Assembly: GCA_045635085.1 (NCBI GenBank)
Contig: JAZRBM010000013.1
Span: 186,001 to 250,000 of the forward strand
Direction of reading: 5' to 3'
From: Congzhengia sp045635085
Lineage (GTDB): Bacteria; Bacillota; Clostridia; UBA1381; UBA9506
Length of the DNA: 64,000 nt
Below are positions 31,501 through 41,309 of this stretch, one piece after another. The notes beneath the pieces were generated by a model that saw nothing but the letters and a program-made list of their open reading frames with translations, was not told where the DNA came from and did not search any database. How positions within the stretch are numbered: the first letter of the stretch is position 1; every line of letters begins with the position of its first letter. A program made the translations under genes and the position numbers.

Positions 31501-33178
31501 AATTTATACCTTCTGCTGTTAAAACCGAATCAGAAGCCTGAGTATAAACAGCTGCCTGATCGGTTATTTTATTTTTAAATACTATATCTGTTATTTCAGA
31601 TATAGCAAGAACAGGTGTTATATTTACCCCAAGCATATGAAGGTAATTTCTATCGTTTTCTTTCGGTATGAAAACCCGCAGAACGCCCGCATTTTTAGCT
31701 GCTTCTATTTTTTCTTTTACGCCACCTACAGGCAATACGTTGCCAAAAATAGAAATTTCACCGGTAAAAGCAATGTCGTTTCTTACGGGGATATTATGAA
31801 TAGCTGAATACAAAGCTACAAAAATTGCAACACCGGCAGAAGGTCCATCAACCGGCATACCTCCCGGAAAATTTAAATGAATGTTATAGTTCTTTGGATT
31901 TGTGTTGTATTTTTCCGAAAGAAGCGTCAAAGCATTTTCTACAGATGCTTTTATAGTGCTCTCTCTGTTTAATTTTTGTCCTCTTCTTTCTAAAGTTTCG
32001 CTATCGACAATGCCAGTTATTTTTACACTGCCGCTACCCTGCTCTGATACTTTATGGGCTTTTGCTTCTATTGTCATCAATGTTCCTTTGTTTGCACCGT
32101 GAACAGCAAGACCATTTACAATGCCAATCATCTCTTCCTCTGTTGCTTTCTTTTCTGAAAAGGCGCTAAAACGTGAGCATTCAGCCACCCATTCTATGTC
32201 TTCTGTTGTTATATTTTCTCTTTTTTCCAAATTTGCATAAGAGCCAGCTGTTTGAATTAAATTTACCGCTTCTCTTCCATTATCACAAAAATTAGAAATA
32301 AGGTTAATTGCGGATTCTGAAATTGCAAAATTACCTTTTTTAGCCGCATTAGCTCCGATTTTTATAATTTCTTTCTTTGACAACGGGTTAAAATAAATTT
32401 CAGTGCACCTTGAACGAAGTGCAGGCGGCAAATCTTCGGGCAAACTGGTAGTAGCAGCAACAAGCCTGAAATCCGCAGGCATACCTTTTTGAAAAATTTC
32501 GTGTATATAAAGAGGTATTTCCTTGTTTGATTTAGAATAGTATGCCGATTCAAAGAAAACTTTTCTGTCTTCTAAAACTTTTAAAAGTTTATTCATCTGA
32601 ATAGGATGAAGCTCGCCTATTTCATCTATAAAAAGTATTCCTCCGTGCGCTTTTGTTACAGCACCTGGCTTTGGTTGTGGTATTCCGGCAGGTCCGAACG
32701 CTCCTGCGCCTTGGTATATAGGGTCATGAACAGAGCCCATCAGTGGGTCTGCTATGCTTCGTTCGTCAAATCTTAAGGTTGTTGCGTCTATTTCAATGAA
32801 TTTTGATTCTTGTGTAAAAGGAGACGAGCTGTTTTTGATAGCTTCTTTGAGCACTGTTCTTGCTGCAGCAGTTTTACCTACTCCTGGCGGTCCGTAAAGT
32901 ATAACATGCTGTGGGTTTTTTCCACACAAGGCTGCTTTTAGCGCTTTAATTCCGTCCTCTTGCCCTACAATTTCTTCTAACGCATCCGGCCTTGTTATCT
33001 CTGACAACGGCTCTGTAAGCGATATCTTTTGTAGTTTTTTTAATTTATTTAGTTCTTTAACTGAATCTTTATTTATAGAGCTTTTTGTCGCGTTTTGTGT
33101 TCTAAGCATTGAATAAAAATACATCCCCATAACGCATAAAAACCATATTTGAATAACTGACATTATCGTGTTTAACAT
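31499..33178 (-). CDS. lonB: LonB-type ATP-dependent protease
   Basis: 559 residues from ATG at 33178 with GAGGAGG 6 nt upstream. An N-terminal membrane segment (MLNTIMSVIQIWFLCVMGMYFYSML) replaces the Lon substrate domain, as in Bacillus LonB. AAA+ module: Walker A GPPGVGKTAAA, Walker B ILFIDEIGEL. Protease domain: catalytic Ser in DGPSAGV and Lys in GGVKEKIEAA. Bacillus LonB works in the forespore under sigma-F, which suggests a spore-forming ancestry. Sole gene between convergent MATE and divergent DUF1385 genes. Confidence 0.93.
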   Translation of the reverse strand: MLNTIMSVIQIWFLCVMGMYFYSMLRTQNATKSSINKDSVKELNKLKKLQKISLTEPLSEITRPDALEEIVGQEDGIKALKAALCGKNPQHVILYGPPGVGKTAAARTVLKEAIKNSSSPFTQESKFIEIDATTLRFDERSIADPLMGSVHDPIYQGAGAFGPAGIPQPKPGAVTKAHGGILFIDEIGELHPIQMNKLLKVLEDRKVFFESAYYSKSNKEIPLYIHEIFQKGMPADFRLVAATTSLPEDLPPALRSRCTEIYFNPLSKKEIIKIGANAAKKGNFAISESAINLISNFCDNGREAVNLIQTAGSYANLEKRENITTEDIEWVAECSRFSAFSEKKATEEEMIGIVNGLAVHGANKGTLMTIEAKAHKVSEQGSGSVKITGIVDSETLERRGQKLNRESTIKASVENALTLLSEKYNTNPKNYNIHLNFPGGMPVDGPSAGVAIFVALYSAIHNIPVRNDIAFTGEISIFGNVLPVGGVKEKIEAAKNAGVLRVFIPKENDRNYLHMLGVNITPVLAISEITDIVFKNKITDQAAVYTQASDSVLTAEGIN

Positions 33179-33246
33179 AATCGCCCTCCTCAAAAATATT
33201 ATGGACAATTATGTGCGTTTTATTTCAAAAGTTAATAAAAATTTAA

Positions 33247-33275
33247 TTGAATTTTACCCTGTAGTGTGATATAGT
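33247..33275 (+). promoter_or_regulatory. Sigma-A promoter of the DUF1385-prmC-capA genes
   Basis: TTGAAT (33247-33252), 17 bp, TATAGT (33270-33275), about 37 bp before the start. Confidence 0.75.
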
Positions 33276-33311
33276 TATATCGTGATTCATTTGAGAAAGT
33301 AGGTGTTTTAT

Positions 33312-34283
33312 ATGGATAAAGATTGCAAAACAATTTGCCATAAAACAAGTATCGGCGGACAGGCTGTAATAGAAGGAATAATGATGCGCGGACCTAAAGA
33401 GTCTGCAATCGCTGTAAGAAAACCCGATAACGAAATTATTGTAGAGAAAAAGGCTATCAATTCTTTCGTTGCAAAATATAAAATTAACAAAATTCCCTTT
33501 GTAAGAGGTGCGTTTGCTTTTATAGAGTCCTTGATTGAAGGGACTAAAGCACTTATGTTTTCTGCAGAATTTTATGATATTGAAGATGATAAAACAAAAA
33601 AAGATAAAGAATCCATGAGCGAGAACGAATTAAAAAAATCAGAAGCAAAAGAGAAAAAATCCTTGAATTTTGCTATATATTCTTCTGTTGTTATTGCTTT
33701 AGTTTTCAGTATCGGCATTTTTATGATGCTGCCTACGTTTTTGGTTGGGTTATTGCGTGATTATGCAGGATTTACCAACAACATTCTAACAACATTATTT
33801 GAAGGTATTATAAGGATTTTAATATTCTTAGCATATGTTATTTTAGTTTCTAAAATGGAAGATATAAAAAGAGTTTTTCAGTATCACGGTGCTGAACACA
33901 AAGCGATTTTTTGTTATGAATCAGGCGAAGAATTAACAGTAGAAAACGTAAGAAAACAAAAAAGACTCCATCCAAGATGTGGCACCAGCTTTTTGATACT
34001 TGTTATGATTATAAGCATTGTACTCTTTTCGTTTATATCCTGGGAAGACAAGATTATGCGTATCATAATCAGACTTTTGTTACTTCCTGTGGTTGCAGGT
34101 ATTTCTTACGAAACAATTAAATTTGCAGGCAGACACGACGGAGTTGTTGTTCGTATTATAAGTGCCCCCGGTATGTGGCTACAAAAAATCACAACAAAAG
34201 AGCCTGACGACTCTCAGATAGAGGTTGCAATTGCAGCTCTTTCTAGTGTTTTAACGGATGATAAAAATGATGACAAATGGTAA
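33312..34283 (+). CDS. DUF1385 membrane protein (YqhQ family)
   Basis: About 323 residues from ATG at 33312 (AGTAGGTG 6-7 nt upstream). It carries the family opening IGGQAVIEGIMMRGP, membrane helices in the middle and C-terminal half, and the conserved YHGAEHKAIFCYE and HPRCGTSFL motifs. Function unknown. In Clostridia it usually sits next to prmC and prfA; here prmC overlaps its end by 26 bp. Confidence 0.9.
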   Translation: MDKDCKTICHKTSIGGQAVIEGIMMRGPKESAIAVRKPDNEIIVEKKAINSFVAKYKINKIPFVRGAFAFIESLIEGTKALMFSAEFYDIEDDKTKKDKESMSENELKKSEAKEKKSLNFAIYSSVVIALVFSIGIFMMLPTFLVGLLRDYAGFTNNILTTLFEGIIRILIFLAYVILVSKMEDIKRVFQYHGAEHKAIFCYESGEELTVENVRKQKRLHPRCGTSFLILVMIISIVLFSFISWEDKIMRIIIRLLLLPVVAGISYETIKFAGRHDGVVVRIISAPGMWLQKITTKEPDDSQIEVAIAALSSVLTDDKNDDKW

Positions 34284-35136
34284 AAAAACGATAGCTACTG
34301 CACTAAAAGATGCAGTAGATACATTATCTTTAAATAAAAATATTGATACAAAACGACTTGATGCCGAGATTTTATTGTGCCATGTTTTAAATTGCCAAAG
34401 AATAGATTTGACAATTAATAAAGATAAACTTTTAGATGACACTGCTCTTTCTGTATTTTATGATTTTATAAAAAGAAGGGCAAAAAATGAACCTGTAAGT
34501 TATATAACAGGCAAAAAAGAGTTTATGTCATTAGAGCTTTGTGTAGGCGAAGGCATTTTAATTCCCAGACCGGATACCGAAATTTTAGTTGAGGAAATCA
34601 TAAAACTTTATAATGGCAAAAACGTCAATATCCTTGATTTATGTACAGGCAGCGGCGCAATTGCTGTAAGTCTGGCTTATTATTTAAAAAAGGCATTTGT
34701 TACAGCAGTTGATAAATTTGATATATGCCTTGATGCTGCATTAAAAAACATCAATACATTTGCTCTTTCTGACAGAGTTTGTGTTATTAAAGGGGATGTA
34801 TTAGAAAATCTGGTGATAGACAAAGATTTTGACTGCGTAGTTTCAAATCCGCCCTACATAAGAACCGAAGTCTTGTCTACTCTGCCCTCTGATGTTAAAG
34901 ACTACGAGCCGTTATATGCATTAGACGGCGGATGTGACGGGCTTATATTTTACAGGAAAATAACCGATTTTGCTAAAAGTGAGTTAAAATCGGGTGGTAT
35001 ATTAGGTTTTGAAATAGGTTTTGATCAGGGAGATGCAGTAAAAGAAATAATAGATAAAACCAATTCTTTTAAAGAAATTAAAATAATAAAAGATTTATCG
35101 GGTCAAAACAGAGTTATAATCGCAAAAAAGGAGTAA
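34258..35136 (+). CDS. prmC: Release factor glutamine methyltransferase PrmC
   Basis: 292 residues. N-terminal helical domain, SAM-binding motif ILDLCTGSGAIAVSLA and catalytic SNPPYIRTE near residue 200 place it in HemK/PrmC. It methylates the GGQ glutamine of release factors. The start is uncertain: ATGs at 34258, 34267 and 34270 lie within 12 bp and no strong ribosome site is seen, so coupling with the overlapping upstream gene is likely. prfA is not beside it. Confidence 0.94.
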   Translation: MIKMMTNGKKTIATALKDAVDTLSLNKNIDTKRLDAEILLCHVLNCQRIDLTINKDKLLDDTALSVFYDFIKRRAKNEPVSYITGKKEFMSLELCVGEGILIPRPDTEILVEEIIKLYNGKNVNILDLCTGSGAIAVSLAYYLKKAFVTAVDKFDICLDAALKNINTFALSDRVCVIKGDVLENLVIDKDFDCVVSNPPYIRTEVLSTLPSDVKDYEPLYALDGGCDGLIFYRKITDFAKSELKSGGILGFEIGFDQGDAVKEIIDKTNSFKEIKIIKDLSGQNRVIIAKKE

Positions 35137-35140
35137 GATA

Positions 35141-36352
35141 GTGCGAAAATATTCTGAAATCAAAAGAGAAAAAAGAATAAAGTTTCTAAAAACCACAGCT
35201 TTAGTTATAATATGTTCAGTTGTTGTGATCTTGGCAGGAATTTTTACTTCTTTGTTTTTAAAACACACCTCTACCGGCGCCCAAGTTGTTAACAAAATCG
35301 AAGAAATCACTTTAAATCCATCTGAAGTTTCGCTTGTTATGGTTGGTGACAATCTATTGCATATGCCGTTAATTAAGAATGGCGAACAACCCGACGGAAC
35401 ATATAATTTTGATACATTATACGAGGATATGAAGCCCTATTTTGAAGAAGCAGACATCTCAGTTATTGTTCAGGAAACTGTTCTTGCGGGTCCTGAATTT
35501 AAATACTCAGGCTACCCTATGTTTAATACACCTCAAGCAGTTGGTGATTCTATTAAAAATGCCGGATTTGATGTGGTGCTTCACGCTACAAATCACACAC
35601 TCGATAAAGGCTCAAAAGGTGTTGAAAACACTATTGAATACTGGAAAAAGCATCCCGAAATTAAAGTTTTGGGAATCAACGAATCACAAGATAGTCAAAA
35701 CGAAGTTACGCTTTATGAAAAGAACGGGATTAAATTTGCCTTTTTAAATTACACAGACAGTACAAACGGAATTCCCTTGCCCAAGAATAAAGATTATCTG
35801 GTAAACACAGTAAACGAAGAAAAAATAATCAGCGATTTAACCTATGCTGAAAATAATGCTGATTTTACAGTTGTTTTCATGCATTGGGGTGTAGAGTATC
35901 ATTTTAATGAAAGTAAATCACAGAGCGATTTGGCGGCCCTGATGTCTCAAAACGGTGCTGATTTAATAATAGGTTCGCATCCGCATGTTATTCAGCCTAT
36001 TAAATGGATAGAAGCACAAAATGGAAATCGTACACTTGTATTTTATTCTTTAGGAAACTATGTTTCACGCCAAAAAGACGCCGCAAACCTTTTAGGTATA
36101 ATGGCAAATGTTAAAATATACTCAAAAGGCAACGGCACAGTGTTTATAAAAGAAGCTTCCGTAATGCCCACTGTCACACACTACAACGTAAATTCAAGGG
36201 GTTTTAGGGTTTATCCGCTAAAGGATTATACAGATGAATTAGCCGCCATGCACGGCGTTTCACAATATGATGGAAAGGTATCCGTTGAAAGATTTAAAAA
36301 TATATTTGAAAATGTATTCAAAGAAAATACTACAGTAACTTTAGATTACTAA
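35141..36352 (+). CDS. CapA-family metallophosphatase-fold protein
   Basis: 403 residues starting with GTG (AAAAGGAG 7 nt upstream). A membrane anchor (about 20-42) precedes a PF09587 domain with the motifs VMVGDNLLH, HATNHTLDKG, FMHWGVEY and IGSHPHVIQP. The family includes PgsA/CapA, needed for poly-gamma-glutamate capsule, but most clostridial members have no capB/capC partners, and none is here. A role in the envelope is likely; the substrate is unknown. Confidence 0.88.
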   Translation: MRKYSEIKREKRIKFLKTTALVIICSVVVILAGIFTSLFLKHTSTGAQVVNKIEEITLNPSEVSLVMVGDNLLHMPLIKNGEQPDGTYNFDTLYEDMKPYFEEADISVIVQETVLAGPEFKYSGYPMFNTPQAVGDSIKNAGFDVVLHATNHTLDKGSKGVENTIEYWKKHPEIKVLGINESQDSQNEVTLYEKNGIKFAFLNYTDSTNGIPLPKNKDYLVNTVNEEKIISDLTYAENNADFTVVFMHWGVEYHFNESKSQSDLAALMSQNGADLIIGSHPHVIQPIKWIEAQNGNRTLVFYSLGNYVSRQKDAANLLGIMANVKIYSKGNGTVFIKEASVMPTVTHYNVNSRGFRVYPLKDYTDELAAMHGVSQYDGKVSVERFKNIFENVFKENTTVTLDY

Positions 36353-36353
36353 A

Positions 36354-36380
36354 AAAAGCGGCCGTTAAAAGGTCGCTTTT
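36354..36380 (+). terminator. Bidirectional terminator between capA-like gene and lgt
   Basis: Stem AAAAGCGGCC/GGTCGCTTTT (one G-T pair) with a 7-nt loop. It serves convergent genes. Confidence 0.75.
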
Positions 36381-37159
36381 AAAATTTTATTTTTCTTATA
36401 AATTATAACTGTTATTCCAACTATTACGCAGCATAGCGCAACTAGCTGTGAAATGCGCACCGGGCCAAAATACAAGCTATCTGTTCTTAGTTCCTCTATC
36501 CAGAACCTTCCTACTCCATAGAGTGTTATATATAAAAAGAAAAGTTCCCCGTTAAATGCTCTTTTTTTGCGTCTTAAAAGCAAAATGATAAAAACGCCCA
36601 TATTCCATAGCGATTCGTATAAAAAAGTTGGATGAAAGGCTATTTGCCTGCTGATATTTTCAATTTGCATCCCCCAGGGAAGGTCTGTCGGAGAGCCAAA
36701 CGCTTCGGCGTTTACAAAATTTCCCCATCTTCCGAATATCTGCCCGATTAATAACCCTAATGCACCAATATCGAATGCACTAAATACTTCTATCTTTTTC
36801 TTTTTACAATAGATATATGTAGATATAACAGCGCCTATAACAGCGCCATATATCGCAATTCCACCATTCCAAATTTTAAAAATATCCCAAAAGGTATCAA
36901 AACTTTCAAATTCAAATATGACATAATAAAGTCTTGCACAAACAATCGCAGACGGAAGCCCGAAAATCAAAATATCAGTTATATTGTCCTGGGTAAGATT
37001 GTGTTCTTTACATGTTCTCATAGCGAATAAATACGCAAAAACTATACCAATGCCTATTATCAAGCCATATAAATGAATATCGAGTCCAAAGAAAGCCAAA
37101 GATTCCGGAATCGAAAAAGGTCCTATACCAAGTTTGGGAAAAGAAATTATGTTTGTCAT
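36365..37159 (-). CDS. lgt: Prolipoprotein diacylglyceryl transferase
   Basis: A 264-residue, seven-helix membrane enzyme that adds diacylglycerol to the lipobox cysteine of lipoproteins, such as the ABC binding protein encoded at 25.3-26.3 kb. The Lgt signature is GRWGNFVNAEAFGSPTDLPWG-like (GRWGNFVNAE about 140-150), followed by HPTFLYESLWN and a C-terminal GVGRFWIEELR. Complete. Confidence 0.95.
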   Translation of the reverse strand: MTNIISFPKLGIGPFSIPESLAFFGLDIHLYGLIIGIGIVFAYLFAMRTCKEHNLTQDNITDILIFGLPSAIVCARLYYVIFEFESFDTFWDIFKIWNGGIAIYGAVIGAVISTYIYCKKKKIEVFSAFDIGALGLLIGQIFGRWGNFVNAEAFGSPTDLPWGMQIENISRQIAFHPTFLYESLWNMGVFIILLLRRKKRAFNGELFFLYITLYGVGRFWIEELRTDSLYFGPVRISQLVALCCVIVGITVIIYKKNKILKATF

Positions 37160-37176
37160 GAAATCACAGCCTTTTA

Positions 37177-38469
37177 TTACCTTTTTGGTTTGATGATAGA
37201 AAGAACAGATAATTCTTCTATAAAACTCTCTTTTAATCGATTATTTATATCGTTTTCTGTAAGATTTGAGATAATATCTACATAGTCAAAAAGACCAATA
37301 TTGTTAAAAGTATTTGCCAAAAAAGCATGTGCAACAGAACTTATATGGTCAAATTGTTTTAAAAATCTACCATGGTAAGCTTTTTTAAGTCTTTCTACGT
37401 CTTCTTTTTTTATTCCGCTTTCTTTTAATTTTTTGATGCCTTTAAATACAATTTCTCTGACCTTTTCAGGGGCTTTACTTTCTCCGGATATTGTAACATG
37501 ACAGTAGCTCTTTTCACATTCTGCATCAAAATCTAAAAAGCCCATAATCAGTCCATCTTCAACTAATTCGTTGTAAATCTCGCTGGTTTTTCCAAATGCA
37601 AGCTCTAAAATTACAGAATACTCTGTTGCTTTTTTCAAAAGCTCTTTTCCGTCGTAGCCAAGCGACATATCTTTATATCCCAAAATAAAAGAAGGAACAG
37701 AAACGTCCATACCTTGGACTACTGTATTTTGATTAACTTTAGGCAGTTCTTCTCCGTAATCCCGAACTGGGAGATTTGATAATGTTTTATAGTCTTTTAT
37801 AGAACTGTCTACACAATCGCCTACGTCGCAAGCGTTAATATCCCCTATAACAAACAGTACCATATTTGCCATGTTATAGAAGTTGTCATAGCATTTATAT
37901 AAAAGATTTTTGTCAATTTTGGAAATAGATTCTAAAGAACCGGCTATATCATTTTTTACCGGATGATTCTGGTACATTGCCTGTAGCATATTTATAACAC
38001 ATCGCCAATCAGGCTCATCGTTATACATTTTTATTTCCTGACCGATTATACCCTGCTCTTTTGCAATATTTTCATCTGTAAAATATGGTTTCGAAACGTA
38101 ATCTAAAAGGATTTTCAAGTTTTCGATAGGTTCTTCGGTGCATTCATAAAGGTAAGCTGTCATATTAAAGCTCGTAAACGCATTTGCATTTGAACCAAAC
38201 TTTGCAAATTCACCGAAAACGTTACCCCCGTCGGGCTGTTCAAACATTTTATGTTCTAAAAAATGGGCTACACCGTCAGGTAAAACTGTCGCACTACTCT
38301 CTCCCGAAACCGTAAATTTGCTGTCTATAGAGCCAAAACGAGTGCCTATTATAGCATAGCACTTACTGAATCCGTCTTTTGGCATAACATAAACCCTAAG
38401 GCCGCTTTCGTGTGTGCCAAAGTAAATGGTTTCATCAAATTTATCATAATAAGTTTTTTCAAAATTCAT
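37177..38469 (-). CDS. M16-family zinc peptidase, active subunit (YmfH-like)
   Basis: A 430-residue pitrilysin-family protein with the inverted zinc motif HFLEH near residue 70 and a downstream glutamate in the DENIAKEQGIIGQEI region. Paired M16 proteins fold as two halves, and this one carries the metal. It overlaps the next (upstream) M16 gene by one base. The YmfH/YmfF pair is conserved in Firmicutes; peptide substrates are unknown. Confidence 0.9.
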   Translation of the reverse strand: MNFEKTYYDKFDETIYFGTHESGLRVYVMPKDGFSKCYAIIGTRFGSIDSKFTVSGESSATVLPDGVAHFLEHKMFEQPDGGNVFGEFAKFGSNANAFTSFNMTAYLYECTEEPIENLKILLDYVSKPYFTDENIAKEQGIIGQEIKMYNDEPDWRCVINMLQAMYQNHPVKNDIAGSLESISKIDKNLLYKCYDNFYNMANMVLFVIGDINACDVGDCVDSSIKDYKTLSNLPVRDYGEELPKVNQNTVVQGMDVSVPSFILGYKDMSLGYDGKELLKKATEYSVILELAFGKTSEIYNELVEDGLIMGFLDFDAECEKSYCHVTISGESKAPEKVREIVFKGIKKLKESGIKKEDVERLKKAYHGRFLKQFDHISSVAHAFLANTFNNIGLFDYVDIISNLTENDINNRLKESFIEELSVLSIIKPKR

Positions 38470-39758
38470 TATTTTTCCTCACTTTCTTTTCCTGTAAGGA
38501 AATATATCATTTCAAGTTCTAAGTTTTTTGCTGCTTCTATAACATCCTGACGGGTTACTTTTTCGATTTTTAGCGCAAATTCTTCAGGGGTAATAAGTGT
38601 ATTTGTAATTGCGTTACCCAAATAATAATCACAAAGATACCCTATACTATCTCCTAAAGTTCTTATCGAACTCGTTATATTCTTAATAGTTGCAGAAAAT
38701 TCTTCTTCTGTGAAATTTCCTTCCTTTAAGAGTTTCACCTGTGTTTTAATCTCATTAACAGCCATGTCGTAATTTTTATCTTCTATACCTGCAGATATTA
38801 TCATACTGCCATTATATCTGCCCAGTCTTGAGCCAGCATAATAGGCAAGGCTTAGCCTTTCGCGCACTTCGTTGAAAAGCTTACTGTGCGCCCCGCCACC
38901 CAAAATTCCATTGGCTACCATCAATCCTGCATAGTTATCACTGTTGCACGATATAGATGTTTTATAACCCATACAAAGCTTTGCCTGTGTTACATCAAAG
39001 CGTTCTTTAATCTTTTTTTCGCCAAAATTATAAGAATATAACTCACAAACCGGATATGTGTGATTTGTAGGATTTACATTTTCAAGACGCTTTTCGCAAT
39101 ATGATAAAACCTCACTCACGTTTATATTGCCTACGACAAATATATCTATTGGAGATGTAGAAAGCATACTTTTGTAAAATTCATAAAGTGATTCTGGTGT
39201 TATAGAATTTACGCTCTCTTTATCGCCCAGTTCATATACAGAATAAGGTTTATCTTTAAACATAAGCTCAGTTAAACGCCAAACAGAATAAGTGCGTTTG
39301 TCGTTTATCATAGCCTCAATATCGTTTATCAGATTTGTTTTTTCCTGACTTACATAGACAGAATCAAAGCCATTATCTTCTGCTTTAGGTTCTAAAAGCA
39401 TATCAAATAAAAACTCTAAAACCTTATGAAAAACTCCCTCGTCATCAGGCAGGTACTCATCATTTACACATGTTGCAGAAAGCGTTAGAATCTGGTCTAT
39501 GCCTTTTCTTTTAACATCTGATTTAAAAGATGCACCATAGAGCTCTTGCATATATTCAGAAATAATTCTTTCTGTTGAATATTTCTTTGACCCACGACCC
39601 AAAACATCACTCAAAAGTGCACATAGCGATGCTGTTTCTTTCCTTAATTGGTTGTGAATATTTATACTGATGTAGTTTGTTTTAAATTTACTTTCAGGAA
39701 TATAATATAAATTAATCCCCTGCTTTATATTAAAGCATTTAACATTACTCATTCTCAT
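38469..39758 (-). CDS. M16-family protein without zinc motif (YmfF-like)
   Basis: A 429-residue M16 homologue. At the place of HxxEH it reads LCALLSDVLGRGS, so the zinc ligands are lost. It keeps the C-terminal M16 fold (GILGGGAHSKLFNEVRERLSLAYYAGSR, the R/Y pair that holds substrate). By analogy with processing peptidases, it is the non-catalytic partner of the downstream gene product. It overlaps rsmI by 14 bp. Confidence 0.9.
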   Translation of the reverse strand: MRMSNVKCFNIKQGINLYYIPESKFKTNYISINIHNQLRKETASLCALLSDVLGRGSKKYSTERIISEYMQELYGASFKSDVKRKGIDQILTLSATCVNDEYLPDDEGVFHKVLEFLFDMLLEPKAEDNGFDSVYVSQEKTNLINDIEAMINDKRTYSVWRLTELMFKDKPYSVYELGDKESVNSITPESLYEFYKSMLSTSPIDIFVVGNINVSEVLSYCEKRLENVNPTNHTYPVCELYSYNFGEKKIKERFDVTQAKLCMGYKTSISCNSDNYAGLMVANGILGGGAHSKLFNEVRERLSLAYYAGSRLGRYNGSMIISAGIEDKNYDMAVNEIKTQVKLLKEGNFTEEEFSATIKNITSSIRTLGDSIGYLCDYYLGNAITNTLITPEEFALKIEKVTRQDVIEAAKNLELEMIYFLTGKESEEK

Positions 39759-40596
39759 GCTCCTTAATTGTTTCTGAATATACTTCTCTTTTAGGAATAT
39801 TTCTATCTTGTGCTACTTTTTTTATAGCTTCCTTTTTGTCTGTACCTAACTCTATATAATAATTAATATGCTCTAAAATCGTCATATTATCAAAAGGTGT
39901 ATCCGAAATCTCATCATTTGCACCTTCAATTATTAAGACAAACTCGCCTTTTGGATTTATTTCGTCAAAATGTTTTATTGCACCTTCAATATCGGTATAT
40001 AAAAACTCCTCAAATTTTTTCGTAAGTTCCCTTGCAATAGTAATTCTACGATTTCCAAAATATTTTAACATATCACACAGGGTGTTTTGCAATTTATGCG
40101 GTGCCTCGTAAAAAATAAGTGTATATCTAGATGACTTTACAGCTTCTAAATGGTCAATTCTGCTCTTTTTATTTACACTCAAAAATCCCTCAAAGGAAAA
40201 CCGTTTTGTTGGGATCCCTGAGCAAATAAGAGCGTTAATTGCCGCAACACAACCTGGGACAGGAATTACGCGAATATCTTCTTCAATACATAGTTTTACA
40301 AGGTCCTCTCCGGGGTCTGAAATTGCAGGCGTGCCGGCGTCAGAAACCAAAGCTGCGTTTTTTCCTTCTTTGATACGGGCAATTATTTTTTCGCCGCGTT
40401 CTCTTATATTATGCTCATAATAGCTTATCATAGGCTTTTGGATGTCGAAATGATTAAGTAGTTTTAATGTATGTCTTGTGTCTTCTGCCGCTATAAAGTC
40501 AACCTCTTTTAAGATTCTCAAAGCTCTGTATGTGATATCTTCAAGATTTCCGATAGGTGTGGCAACAAGGTACAAAACTCCATAGTTTTCGTTCAT
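39745..40596 (-). CDS. rsmI: 16S rRNA (cytidine1402-2'-O)-methyltransferase RsmI
   Basis: 283 residues: YLVATPIGNLEDIT at the N-terminus and SDAGTPAISDPGEDLV near 80-95, the tetrapyrrole-methylase-fold SAM site of RsmI. It 2'-O-methylates C1402 in the ribosomal decoding centre. It belongs to a minus-strand run trmN6-rsmI, 11 bp after the methylase gene, a common Firmicute order. Confidence 0.95.
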   Translation of the reverse strand: MNENYGVLYLVATPIGNLEDITYRALRILKEVDFIAAEDTRHTLKLLNHFDIQKPMISYYEHNIRERGEKIIARIKEGKNAALVSDAGTPAISDPGEDLVKLCIEEDIRVIPVPGCVAAINALICSGIPTKRFSFEGFLSVNKKSRIDHLEAVKSSRYTLIFYEAPHKLQNTLCDMLKYFGNRRITIARELTKKFEEFLYTDIEGAIKHFDEINPKGEFVLIIEGANDEISDTPFDNMTILEHINYYIELGTDKKEAIKKVAQDRNIPKREVYSETIKEHENE

Positions 40597-40607
40597 TTTT
40601 GCCTCCG

Positions 40608-41291
40608 TTAAATGTTTACATAAATTGGTTTTGTTATAATCAAGCCGCTTTTTCTGTCCTTTTGAGCTTCAATCAAAACCAGTGATGGTACCGCCTCAGG
40701 ATTTGCAGTAACCATTGTAAGTTTTTTAGGTTGAAGATTACTACATCTCATTATATATATAATATCAGCAAGACGTTCTGCACGATGTACAAGGTAGAAT
40801 CTTCCGCCATTCTTTAAAAGATGCGAAGAAGATGTTATAACATCTTCTAATGTGCACATTATTTCATGTCTTGCTATATTTATACTCTCGCTTATATTGA
40901 CCTTGCCAGTACCAACAGGCATATATGGTGGATTACAGGTGACAACGTCAAAGCTTCCGCAATCATAATAAAGTTTTACATCACGCAAATCCTTGTTTGA
41001 AACTTTAATTCTGTCTGATAAATCATTTATCTCTATATTTCTTTCGATGAGCTTAGAAACCTCTTTTTGGATTTCTAATGCTGTGATATCACGACACCTG
41101 GTTTTCTTGCACAAAAGTATAGGAATAATTCCGTTACCACTGCATAAATCAATAAGCCTTTCATTGGGCTTTGCTACAATAAAATCAGATAACATCGCAG
41201 CATCCGTACCATAACAAAACATAGTCTTATTTTGTATTATTCTAAATCCTTCGCCCAACTCTTCAATTACTTCGTTTTCTTTTAATTCCAT
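40608..41291 (-). CDS. TrmN6/YabB-like tRNA adenine-N6 methyltransferase
   Basis: 227 residues of the class I methylase fold: a FCYGTDAAMLSDF opening, a glycine-poor SAM motif LIDLCSGNGIIPILL and the base-flipping motif CNPPYMPVG near residue 125. Homologues methylate A37 of tRNA-Val (E. coli YfiC) or are uncharacterised (B. subtilis YabB). It precedes rsmI in the operon. Confidence 0.88.
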   Translation of the reverse strand: MELKENEVIEELGEGFRIIQNKTMFCYGTDAAMLSDFIVAKPNERLIDLCSGNGIIPILLCKKTRCRDITALEIQKEVSKLIERNIEINDLSDRIKVSNKDLRDVKLYYDCGSFDVVTCNPPYMPVGTGKVNISESINIARHEIMCTLEDVITSSSHLLKNGGRFYLVHRAERLADIIYIMRCSNLQPKKLTMVTANPEAVPSLVLIEAQKDRKSGLIITKPIYVNI

Positions 41292-41309
41292 ATATCAATC
41301 ACCAATATA

